From NCBI GenBank assembly GCA_027596945.1, contig JADGJH010001042.1:1-12304 (forward strand): a DNA stretch of 12,304 nt. The letters run 5' to 3'. The DNA comes from Physocladia obscura (Eukaryota > Chytridiomycota > Chytridiomycetes > Chytridiales > Chytriomycetaceae). Positions 1-7,749 of the stretch are shown here, one piece after another. The translations under genes were made by a program, and so were the position numbers. Numbering within the stretch: position 1 is the stretch's first letter; every line of letters begins with the position of its first letter. Below the pieces are notes generated by a model. It did not search any database, was not told the origin of the DNA, and saw only the letters and a list, made by a program, of their open reading frames with translations.

Positions 1-19
1 GTAAAGTACACAAGAAATT

Positions 20-640
20 TTATATACAATATTTCTGTATGATTTTCAGCTGCCTTATTAAACAGCTTATATTTATTGTTGAGTCACGTAACATATACAC
101 AAAGAGGCTCTCCCTGAACTTGTTATTGAGGTGTAAAATTGTATTAATTTGCATTGCTGTTGATTTAGTGACATTTAAATCATCTGTTGATGTAGCAATG
201 TCCTGTGAAAAGGATCGTCTAGATAGTGTGTCTGCAATTGTGTTCCATTTTCCTGGTTTCCATTGAATTTTGAAGTCGTATTGTTGAAGGTCAGCAAGCC
301 ATCTAAGATGTACAAGCTGAAGCTTGGGCTGTGTTAAAATGTGTTGAAGAGAGTTGTGATCAGTGTAGACATAGACATTGTTTCCTTGAATATATTGGTG
401 ATGAGTGTGGAGAGCTTCTACTAGTGATAAAATTTCACCCATGTATGGATGATAGTTTGATTTGGCTTGGTTACACTTTCTTGAAGCATAAGCTATTGGA
501 AGAGGACTTTGTTTTTCATCTAGTTGATAGACGCATGATCCTAATGATCTTTTGGCCCAGTCTGTTGCTAAGTATACTGTTTTGTTTGTATCAAAAATTC
601 CTAAAATTTTTGCAAAATTAGGGCTTGTTTTGCTTGGTTG
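20..640 (-). pseudogene. RNase H domain and tether of the gypsy element
   Basis: In the frame that ends at 20 the protein reads GIFDTNKTVYLATDWAKRSL, then GEILSLVEALHTHHQ, VYVYTDHNSLQHIL and WKPGKWNTIADTLSRR. These are the RNase H blocks fused behind RT in Ty3/gypsy elements. The acidic residues in TDW, GEI and YTDHN are present, so this domain's catalytic site looks kept, unlike that of RT. It would degrade RNA in the RNA/DNA hybrid. The first part lacks a Met because it was an internal domain; the 140-codon stretch from 442 is only the Met-initiated tail. After LSRR comes a linker toward integrase, which is outside the window. Confidence 0.85.
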
Positions 641-1835
641 AAGATTTTCATTAGTGATGGTGATAAAGGGAATATTTCTGATTCTGGCCTTGTTTTATGG
701 TACTTTAATAAATCAGAAAGTGGAGCAACCAGTTTGGCATGATTTCCACAAAGCAGTGGACTGTGTTTGCAAGTCCTAAGAATGAGCAGAGTGATGAGTA
801 ATTTGTTGGTGGTACAAATTCTCAAATTGAAGATATGCATTTGTTTGAGACTTGAACTTGATTATTTCTAATGTGGTATCCAAGGTAGTCAACTTGTTGT
901 TTTAAGAAGTCGCACTTGGTTAAATGGCAGTGAAGCTTGTTTTCTTGTAGCTTCTTTAATACTGATTCGATGTGTTGTAAGTGTTGATTGTATGTTTCTG
1001 AATAAACAAGTATGTTGTTGATGTATGCATTGAGGAAATTGTCAACATATTTGCAGAATATGTTGTTGACCATGGTTTGAAAAGTTGCTGGCACATTTGA
1101 AAGTCCGAATGGCATTACTACCCATTCAAAATGACTGTATTTTGATCTGAAGGCTGTCTTGTGTATGTTTTTCTTGTGGATCCTTATTTGATGATATCCC
1201 GAGGCTAAATCTAGTTTGGTGAAGTATTTTGCGTGTAATAGTCTGTCCAAAATTTCCAGTATATTTGGCAGTGCAGTCCTGTTCTTGACAATATTCTTAT
1301 TAAGTGCGTGATAGTCAAAGACAAGTCAAAGCTTGTCCTTCTGTTTGACATAGAATATAGGAGCGCCGTAGGGTGATATTGATTCTTGAATGCACTTATT
1401 CTGTAGGAGAAAGGTTAATTCTTTCTTTAATGCATTGAGTTCTTCCTCATTCATTGAATAGATTGGTTGTGAAGTTGGAGTTGAGCTTTTGTCAATTAGT
1501 TCGATCTTGTGGTCTATGCTTCAAGATGGTGGCAGTCCTTCAAAAGGCTGGAAAACTGATTTGTATTTCTTGATTATTATTTTAAGTTCCTTCAGAAGTG
1601 TTTCTGTTAATTTTGATTTGGCGTCTGCCTGATTCTGTTCTTCTGTAGTCTTGACAATGTCTGAACCTTCTTTTGAGGCAATGTTATTGATTTCTTTAGG
1701 TGGGGTCACAATTGCCTTATTGTCCCCTTGTGATGTCTTTAGTATGAGCATTTCTTGCATTTGAATGTCTTGCGGTCTTTGAAGTAAGTTTTTAAAGGCT
1801 GTTGCCAATAGTATTTGAATCTCGCGTGGAGGCAT
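640..1835 (-). pseudogene. Reverse transcriptase of the gypsy element, catalytically altered
   Basis: After a charged linker the RT fingers begin (HKIELIDKSSTPTSQPIYSM, then YGAPIFYV, LVFDYHALNKN). The palm follows with YFTKLDLASGYHQIRI, TAF and MPFGLSNVPATFQ. The first catalytic Asp (KLDLASG) is kept. The YxDD box reads YINN at codons 1025-1014, so both metal-binding aspartates are Asn and the enzyme cannot be active. In-frame TGA codons at 1521-1523, 1326-1328 and 822-824 interrupt it. The thumb continues with NYSSLCSFLGLAN. Near 750 the frame shifts into APLSDLLKYHKTRP and near 620 it shifts again into RNase H. No part is likely to be translated as a working enzyme. Confidence 0.88.
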
Positions 1836-2345
1836 CTTGCAGATCCATTGATGTAAATTGTTCTTGAAGTTGAAGCGAAGAGTATTTGAGGGCCAATCTA
1901 TGGCTGGATTGAACTTGTCTAACCAGTCCTTACCTAATATTAAATTGTAGGCAATGTTAGCAGAGATGAAGTTATATTGGTCCCTGAATCTAGTTGAAGT
2001 AGTGATAGTATATTCAATATTCTTGTAAATGCGTCCATCAATAATTGAATAGTCTGCTAGGTGTATTGGTTGCCTTTTGTTTGTGCGATGAATTTCTGGG
2101 TGATGGTTGTGTTGTGCGTGTGTTCATGAAGCTGGCATTGGCTCCTGGGTCAATGAGTATTTTGGCTGGTTGATTTCCTATGAAACTGTTAATTGTGAGG
2201 AGAGATGATTGTGAAGTTGGTTGTTCTGTGTGGTGCAGTTGAAGAGATAATAAGTCCGTTAGTGAGTCCATTGAGAAAGGTTCAGTATGTGTTGCAATTG
2301 ATTCTTGTTCATGTTTGTGTTCTTCAAGCTTGAGTCAATTTGCTA
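1836..2345 (-). pseudogene. Retropepsin-like aspartic protease of the gypsy element, frameshifted
   Basis: The region contains INSFIGNQPAKILIDPGANA, the flap-less start of a retropepsin domain. The catalytic Asp codon is 2151-2149. The usual D-S/T-G triad is D-P-G here, so the copy may lack activity, although some families vary at this position. After about 2110 the frame changes and the domain resumes with IHLADYSIIDGR and then NLILGKDWLDKFNPAIDW. The last is the familiar retropepsin C-terminal segment just before the linker to RT. No Met starts this piece, as expected for a domain inside a polyprotein. Together the parts give a full-length but broken domain. Confidence 0.75.
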
Positions 2346-3556
2346 TTGTTGCCATCCTTGGTAGTGCTGTTGCTTTCACTGATAGTGGTGGCGGCTTCGA
2401 TGTAGTTGACGTGTTTGGCATACTGGAAGTTTCCAGTATTGGTTTGCTCATTATTGTTGTTCAAATAATTTCTGCTGCTTTTGTTAGGGGTTTTATTGTG
2501 ATTATTGTTGCTTGGGTACTGTTGTTGTGCTTTTCGGCATTGATCTCGCTTATGGTTCTTGAGTCTGCAGAATGTACACCAACCATTTTTCCAGTACATC
2601 TTTCTTTCTTCTTCTGAGAGACGTGGGAAAGATTGTGTGTTTGAGAGATCCATTGGTTGTGGTCCGTTGTTGTGGTAATTGTGAAAATTTGGGGTTGAAA
2701 ATTTTTGTGAAGGAAAATTTTGTTTTGTGCCATTTTGCTGTGGAGTAGGCCTCTCTTTTGCTCTTCACCAATAAAAATTGTCTAGGCGTTTGGTCTCCAT
2801 TTGAAGTTTGTTTAGATTGTCTTTGATGTTGAATAGTTCATGCTTGTTGCAAAGGTGCGGCTTAAGACCCTGAAGGTACTTAACACAACAGTATCTATCT
2901 TCAAAATTAATACTTCCGAAGCGAATTGCAGATAAAAGATTATTAAATTCTTATAAATATAATGTTATGGATCTTGTCTGTTTAAGAAAATCCATGCCTT
3001 CAACGGCTTATGTTAAGGTTAATTGGGATCCAAAATTTAAATAAATCCAAGCTTGATAATTTTTCCAAGTCATATTTCTATGCTGATCTTCTGGTAGATG
3101 TCTCCAGCATGTACAAGCATACTCTGTGAGTCCTGTAGTAATCCAGGCTGTGTAGCGCAGCTGTTGTTGGAGAATTGGCTCAGCGCCGTCTGCGAGAAAT
3201 CCATATAGTTGGGCTTGTTCTTTACATCTAAGTAAGTAATTGTCGATGATATTTTGAGTTTTGTGTGCTGGCTTGGTTTTAGTGTTGCCATTGAATTCTG
3301 GTGGCCTTACTGAGGTGATTTTGAAAAATGGTAAGTTAAATGTATTAGGAGGGATCACTGAAGAATTTTTGTGAGAGACCCTATTTTGAAGTTCAGCTTG
3401 TAAGCTGTTGTTATTAAGACTGAGCCTTTGAACTGTTTCTCTGAGTTCCTGCATTTCTTGTAGAATAGCGGCTAGTTGTCCAGCTTGCGGATTTGAAGGG
3501 TTTGAGCCTGAGTAGTCCATTTCGTCTGGAACGGCGAAGGCGTTTGGTCTTGACAT
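2324..3556 (-). pseudogene. gag: Gag polyprotein of the gypsy element, interrupted
   Basis: The ATG at 3556-3554 lies just after the primer-binding site. The first 182 codons hold a Leu-rich predicted coiled coil (about residues 25-60) and a capsid-like part containing RPPEFNGNTK. The same frame continues beyond the stop: after 3010 come KYLQGLKPHL, typical of retrotransposon gag, and PMDLSNTQSF. A CCHC zinc knuckle (C-X2-C-X4-H-X4-C) follows at 2578-2537 and would bind RNA. Three in-frame stops (TAA 3008-3010, TAA 2951-2953, TGA 2765-2767) break it. The Asn-rich tail ends at 2324, where the frame shifts towards protease. All three stops differ from a Gln or Arg codon by one C-to-T change, which is inference about the ancestor. 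Confidence 0.85.
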
Positions 3557-3582
3557 TGATGAAGAGAGGGGTTTTTAGATTT

Positions 3583-3596
3583 TTCTGGTGCTACCA
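3583..3596 (-). other. Primer-binding site, tRNA-primed
   Basis: The minus strand reads TGGTAGCACCAGAA directly after the LTR end (three-base gap). It starts with the TGG needed to pair with a tRNA CCA tail. The first eight bases match the complement of the animal initiator tRNA-Met 3' end as I know it, but the following bases do not. The primer tRNA is therefore unsettled. A leader of only 26 bases separates it from the gag ATG. Confidence 0.5.
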
Positions 3597-3748
3597 ATAT
3601 GTGAGAGAATCAAAGAGATTCCAAGTGGGCGAAGTCAACTTGGAACAAGCAAAGCGACAAATATTCTTGAGCTGTGTCTTACATGGCGAAGTCTTTCTTT
3701 TTGTTCTAAAGCAAAGCGAAGTTGAAGTTTTTAATAAAGAATTCTCTG

Positions 3749-3754
3749 TTTATT
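3749..3754 (-). terminator. LTR poly(A) signal AATAAA
   Basis: AATAAA on the minus strand, about 20 bases after the TATA box and so near the start of the presumed R region. It would direct 3' end formation in the downstream LTR copy. Confidence 0.4.
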
Positions 3755-3772
3755 TTAATTCAATAACTCTGA

Positions 3773-3779
3773 ATTTATA
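3773..3779 (-). promoter_or_regulatory. TATA box of the LTR promoter
   Basis: TATAAAT on the minus strand within the LTR. It lies about 180 bases from the inner LTR end, which would put the transcript start near 3750 and leave an R-U5 of roughly 150 bases. Confidence 0.5.
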
Positions 3780-3993
3780 GAGTTTGAGCATCCTTTCTGA
3801 AACAAAGTGAAATAGAATTTTTGGGCAGCACAAGTAAAAATTTCATAAAGAAAATTGTGAAATGGAAAAGAACTTGCGGCTGACAAATAGAAAAATAATA
3901 AAGGAAAATAAAAGATAATATTATAATAAAATAAGAATATAATAGTAATAATTTCGAGTTGAAGTTACGGAAAACTAGTCAATTTCCGTGACA

Positions 3994-4376
3994 GTTTGTT
4001 ACGGAATGAGCCTCTAGTTAGTGGATTTAAGAGCCAAAGAATTAAGTTTTAGAAGATTTTTCTCATTTTTTTTCTTTGCATTCCTAGTTCAGGTTTTTAT
4101 AGTTTAGGATTTGAAAAAGAAAGAAAGAAGTTTCCAGAAAAAGAAAAATAAAGAGAAAAAGGGAAAAATGAAGAAGTAAGAAAGTAACAATAAAAGTGAA
4201 ATAAAGCATAAGAATTGATAAAGTGATAGAGAAAATATAGAAGAATAAGATGTCACTTGAAGTAGGTCTTGATTGTTTTTGGTTATTGAGTTATTGAGTT
4301 TCTTGTAGAATTTTCCAGAACGGCTGAAAAAAATGTAAATAACATCAAAAATAGTTATTCCATTACATAATTCGAT
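3994..4376 (+). other. AT-rich spacer between LTR and tRNA gene
   Basis: No gene is seen. From about 4110 to 4250 the plus strand is strongly purine-rich (runs of GAAAAAG and AAGAAAG type). The stretch 4367-4373 belongs to an inverted repeat with the tRNA 3' flank (see findings). Confidence 0.6.
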
Positions 4377-4458
4377 GACAACGTGGCCGAGCGGTTAAGG
4401 CGATAGACTAGAAATCTATTTCCCTCTGGGAGCGCAGGTTCAAATCCTGCCGTTGTCG
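4377..4458 (+). tRNA. tRNA-Ser (anticodon AGA)
   Basis: A complete class II tRNA of 82 bases without an intron. The acceptor stem GACAACG/CGTTGTC (4377-4383 with 4451-4457) pairs fully, with discriminator G at 4458. The anticodon stem ATAGA/TCTAT (4403-4407 with 4415-4419) holds the loop CTAGAAA, with anticodon AGA at 4410-4412. The long variable arm TCCC/GGGA is the serine type. The T arm is GCAGG/CCTGC with loop TTCAAAT. Internal Pol III promoters fit consensus: box A TGGCCGAGCGG at 4384-4394 and box B GGTTCAAATCC at 4437-4447. It should decode UCU and, with A34 changed to inosine, UCC and UCA. It appears functional. Confidence 0.97.
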
Positions 4459-4463
4459 AATTA

Positions 4464-4468
4464 TTTTT
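4464..4468 (+). terminator. Pol III terminator
   Basis: TTTTT begins six bases after the tRNA discriminator base, the usual signal for RNA polymerase III termination. Confidence 0.75.
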
Positions 4469-5242
4469 GTTGCTCCTCCTCAACTGTGGCAAAAAGTTTT
4501 AGAATAGTTGTGTTTATGGTGTTTGGTGAGAGTACAATAAATGCAGCATGTGCAATTTTTTAATCAGAGATGGCAAAGTTGAAAGGGAAATTTATTTTTG
4601 CATTTTAGTATTTTCATATTGTCTTTTTTTCTTTTTCCAAATTGCTGCAATGTAATACTTACAATCCATGCTGTTCCTTCCTTATCATGCAGATTTTTAA
4701 GTTTTTCTTCATTTTCTTCTTCATTCAACTCAAAGGATTGCTTTTTTTTAGTGTTATTTCATAAAAGAATAATATCTGTATAATGCTTACTCTTTTTCCA
4801 TTATTTTTCAGTATGGTTGAGCATATTTTTACATACTCTTAGTTTAAATTTGCATAATTGAGTTTAATTTATATTTGTCTTTCAAGATTTTTTAATTCAA
4901 ACATAGTAAGCTGGCAAACAAACAAGGGTGAAAAATAAACATCATTTTTAATCCCTAAATTTAATGACTAAGACTGAAATATAGAAATTTACACAGACAA
5001 TGTAAAATTAAAACAAATGGCACACATATTTGCAGCCATATTTCTGACAGTTAGCAGATTCTTAGAAACTGTGAAGTTATGCAGTATTTGATTAGCCAGC
5101 ACAGTCAGGGGTTATACAGCATTTTTGTTTCCCCATAGCCAAAGCTTTTAATGCAAGTTTATTATTTTAATAACTGCTACTGGAGTATACCCAAAAAGAA
5201 AAAAAATGTGGAATATATAAGAGTTTATCAATATTATATTCC
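4469..5242 (+). other. AT-rich region without a recognisable gene
   Basis: I see only T-rich and A-rich stretches and short chance reading frames. The 61-codon frame at 4598 is low-complexity Phe/Ser. No CG dinucleotide is present in this stretch, which marks it as old, unconstrained DNA. Confidence 0.6.
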
Positions 5243-5378
5243 AATTAAAAATCATCACAACTAAGAAAAATCACAAACAACCAAAGAATAATCACAAACC
5301 AAGAATAATAATCAGAACTAAAAATAATCCCACTAAGCGTAATAAAAAACTAAAAATAATCACAAACTAAAAATAATT
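5243..5378 (+). repeat. Degenerate tandem repeat, about 17-bp unit
   Basis: About seven imperfect units resemble AATCACAAACTAAAAAT. The clearest copies are at 5289-5310 and 5346-5378. Unit lengths vary from about 16 to 21 bases. This is a small decayed minisatellite with no spacers, so it is not a CRISPR array. Confidence 0.6.
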
Positions 5379-5385
5379 TTGGCGT

Positions 5386-5880
5386 CTAATTCATCTCCAA
5401 AATCCCAATCTCCAATTTGCTCATTACTTGTCTGGTGACTAACTGGCTGGAGGATAAAAACCTCTGTGTTACATGACTTAAGGCATGTAGTAATTTCACA
5501 AGAGTGACTACATTCATGACTGGATCAGGATCAACTGGTTCTGAAAAATTGATGGTGTAGTTAAATTCTTCAATGCTGGGGGTCATTGTTGAAGTACTGG
5601 ATAACAGCAGCATTTTGTGAATCCAATAAAGAAGATTTTTTGGTTGTAATAAAAGCAGATTGATCTGTATATGTTGGCTTGATAGTATAAGTCAGTGAAT
5701 GTGAAAGAGAAGACTGGGGAACAAGTGTAAGGTTCTGATGAGTTGCAGAAGAGTAGCAGTAAGACTGGTGGCTGTAATGGCTTGAGTCAACTAATTCAAT
5801 ACTGGATATTTTAGAACTAAATGATAAAAGTTTGAGATTTAAGTAAGGGATATAGTTGGAGTAAAATTGTAATACTTAAT
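5386..5880 (-). pseudogene. Decayed coding-like block, function unknown
   Basis: On the minus strand one frame is open for about 97 codons from just after a TAA near 5880 to a TGA near 5587, without a Met. It is Ser/Thr/Tyr-rich (for example LTYTIKPTYTDQSAF). A second frame takes over (5613-5386) with FNYTINFSEPVDPDPVMNVV and a hydrophobic helix, and a third frame carries NEQIGDWDFGDELDAKII. Three overlapping open pieces that follow each other suggest one ancestral gene with two indels. It lies downstream of the integrase-like block on the same strand, so it could be the last part of an old retroelement polyprotein or an extra ORF. I recognise no family. Confidence 0.35.
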
Positions 5881-6293
5881 GTAAAGCCTTTGTTTTATTT
5901 TTTAAGACCAATAATAAAATAACAGAAAGAGTTTGGGTTTAAAGTAGTTTTTGGAATAGAAAGAAAAAGAAAAAAATATATATAAAAGATCTTTCAAAAA
6001 ATTGCTTGAATTGTTTTGAGTTTTTGAAAGTAATGAAGGCATGAGAAATTCTAGAAATTTCTTGGAGAAAATTAAATTAACAATGAAAATGAATCATTTT
6101 TGCTAGCAGAAAGAAGCTATTAATACCTGCCTCAAAACATTCTGTAAGAACTTTGACTGTTGTGTGAACTCCAAGATTATTGTACAACAAAACTAGGGTG
6201 AGTCCTTTGTGCAAAACTGACCAAACTCATTTCATCTCCACCAAAACAGATCTCTACTGAGTCTCAGTCAAGTATCCTATTTCATTGTACACT
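5881..6293 (+). other. AT-rich debris, no gene assigned
   Basis: This lies between two decayed coding-like blocks on the minus strand and may be part of the same old element. No frame longer than a few dozen codons is convincing. No CG dinucleotide is present. Confidence 0.5.
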
Positions 6294-6900
6294 ACAGATT
6301 TGAGAATAATGTCATCTTGCCACAGTTTGTGTTCAATGGGCAGCTGAATGTTTCCAAATTTAATGGGTATCCATCCATCACAAATGGAATAAAACTTGCA
6401 AATAGGCCTCTGTCATCTTCAAATATATTTGGACACACAATTTTATTGCTTACAATGGCTTTTGATTATGAGCTATTGTTTTGTTATTTGATTCTCATCC
6501 CATCAGCATTCATTTGATTTTTCAAGCTATGGCCTTTCTTAAGCATCCAATGCTTGAACCCTACAACTCATGATTTGACTTCCCTGAGAATATATGGACC
6601 AGTTCATACCATCAAGATTGCTTTCAAATGCTTCAAGCTATCTCATTTTTGTGATACTTGTAGAAATGATCATAGCTGTCATACACTGGGCCTGTAGGTT
6701 TTGTGTTGGATCTGGTTATAAAATCTGTGTGCCCCATAAACCAATGACAAAGGGCTTTTGTTTATAGAAAGGCAATAAAAATCATATCATTAAACTGTTG
6801 CTTGACACATTGATATGCTGACCTGGCAATCTCTGGTGTTATGCCATGCTTTTTGTCAATTTTTCAGCAGCCTTTTGAATAAAATGACTTTGTGAGATTT
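6294..6900 (-). pseudogene. Decayed Ty3/gypsy-type integrase C-terminus and downstream coding
   Basis: Minus-strand pieces read DKKHGITPEIARSAYQCVKQ, then in another frame SLVYGAHRFYNQ, like the segment near the end of a gypsy integrase core. TGPYILREVKS then LKNQMNADGMRIK look like its C-terminal SH3-like domain. Five TGA codons interrupt the frame (6679, 6670, 6643, 6604, 6568) before a TAA at 6484-6486. The same frame reopens at 6450-6294 with NIFEDDRGLFASFIPFVMDG. Similarity is by eye and partial, so the domain call is moderate. It belongs to an older element than the one at 1-3993, and no LTR was found for it. Confidence 0.45.
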
Positions 6901-7049
6901 GTAATATCTTTGAAGATCTGCTTTGATTGTGTTACTTTCAGCTTGAAGTTGCAATGATTGGAATCTGGTCACTTCATTTTGTTGGGTGAAGAGGCTGCAG
7001 ATATCATATTGATGGGCGTTGTGTTTTATCAAACAAACGTTGCCAAAAA
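6901..7049 (+). promoter_or_regulatory. Upstream region of ALG14
   Basis: The sequence runs from CpG-free debris into the gene. The first CG after a long gap is at 7017-7018. No TATA box is evident. In the ALG14 frame a TGA at 6987-6989 blocks extension upstream of the ATG at 7050, so any extra N-terminal residues would need a separate exon. Confidence 0.35.
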
Positions 7050-7749
7050 ATGATCTACACAAAAACGTGCCTTGTTGTTTTGGGAAGCGGTGGCCACACA
7101 GCGGAGATGGTGCGGCTTGTTGGTGTGATTGACCGACGCGTGTTTGGCCGAATTGTTTATTGTGCGGCGCAAACGGATGAGTTGTCCATGGATCGAATCG
7201 CAAAACTCGAACAAAGCAACATCAACAGTAGCAATAATAACAACAACAACAACAACAACAATGACTCCAAAAGCTTTACCGTTGTGTCAATTACTCGTAG
7301 CCGGAATGTCGGTCAGTCTTGGTTCTCGTCCATATTCTCGACACTGGCTGCTCTGCTGAATGCTGTACTTGTCTGGTTTCGTTTCCGCCCAGATGTGGTT
7401 TGTCCACCGTTATCCAGAATCATTTTGAGCCTCGTCAATCATGTGTTGCGTTAACATACACACAGATCTTGTGCAACGGTCCTGGAACCTGTGTGCCAAT
7501 CTGTTGCGTCGCGTTTCTATTTCGTGTGGGTATAATTACGTTTAGTTCAATCCTGCCTATACCAATATTCTCAATCCTTCCCAGCCAATCAAAAGAACAA
7601 AGATTATTTACGTCGAATCATTCACATGTGTTGAAAATCTGTCGCTATCCGGAAGAATATTGTATCATATCTGTGATCGTTTTATAGTGCAGTGGGAAGA
7701 ATTACAGCTGAAATATCCAAAAGCAGAGTATCTCGGATGGCTCATGTAA
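7050..7749 (+). CDS. ALG14: ALG14, UDP-GlcNAc transferase subunit (three exons)
   Basis: ALG14 pairs with ALG13 at the ER face to add the second GlcNAc to dolichol-PP-GlcNAc in N-glycan assembly. Exons are 7050-7397, 7466-7525 and 7585-7749, joined in frame by introns of 68 and 59 bp (GTTTGT...CACACAG, GTGGGT...TTCCCAG). The model gives 190 residues. Family blocks in order: VVLGSGGHTAEM (about 9-20), QTDELSMDRI, ITRSRNVGQSW (81-91), ILCNGPGTCVPIC (117-129), IIYVESFTCVENLSLSGRIL, then FIVQWEELQLKYPKAEYLG near the end. Human ALG14 is somewhat longer because of an N-terminal membrane segment, which this model lacks. Residues 62-71 are ten Asn in a row. An AATAAA at 7763-7768 may serve as its poly(A) signal. 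Confidence 0.9.
7233..7262 (+). repeat. AAC/AAT trinucleotide repeat encoding poly-Asn
   Basis: Ten consecutive Asn codons, mostly AAC, lie inside ALG14 exon 1. They sit in the variable loop between the TDELS block and the TRSRNVGQSW block. Confidence 0.9.

Larger units (their letters stand above)
1..3993 (-). mobile_element. Ty3/gypsy LTR retrotransposon, 5' portion, inactivated
   Basis: Read on the minus strand the order is LTR, primer-binding site, gag with a CCHC zinc knuckle, aspartic protease, reverse transcriptase and RNase H. This is the Ty3/gypsy order. The window begins just after the RNase H tether, so integrase and the 3' LTR lie outside, and target-site duplications cannot be checked. 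The copy is dead: in-frame stops lie at 3008-3010, 2951-2953, 2765-2767, 1521-1523, 1326-1328 and 822-824. Frame breaks lie near 2330, 2110, 750 and 620, and the RT active site is changed. The sequence is still easy to read, so the insertion is younger than the debris at 4470-7010. Confidence 0.93.
3600..3993 (-). repeat. 5' LTR of the gypsy element
   Basis: On the minus strand this stretch begins TGTCACGG at 3993, a start common in Ty3/gypsy LTRs, and ends CA at 3601-3600, three bases before the primer-binding site. Inside are a TATA box and a poly(A) signal in the expected order. That gives an LTR of about 394 bp with an AT-rich U3. The outer edge could be a few bases off: GTTACGGAA occurs both inside (3964) and just outside (3998-4006), so short related motifs straddle the boundary. 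The partner LTR is not in the window, so the limits rest on motifs and not on an alignment. Confidence 0.6.

Noticed and set aside
2315..2617. Plus-strand 100-codon hydrophobic frame
   Set aside because: It is the antisense of the gag nucleocapsid region, and its Val/Ile richness comes from complementing Asn-rich codons.
1..3993. Active retrotransposon
   Set aside because: Multiple stops, frame breaks and the loss of both RT YxDD aspartates exclude autonomous activity.
3992..4006. GTTACGGAA copies as the target-site duplication
   Set aside because: One copy is inside the LTR and the other just outside the same end; a duplication would flank opposite ends of the element.
4598..4783. 61-codon Phe/Ser-rich frame
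   Set aside because: Low-complexity translation of T-rich DNA with no CpG and no neighbours; chance frame.
5243..5378. Possible CRISPR array
   Set aside because: Units are contiguous and imperfect with no unique spacers, and the genome is eukaryotic.
6856..7203. Minus-strand 115-codon frame across the ALG14 start
   Set aside because: Its first half is antisense to conserved ALG14 exon 1 and the rest runs into decayed DNA; no family features.
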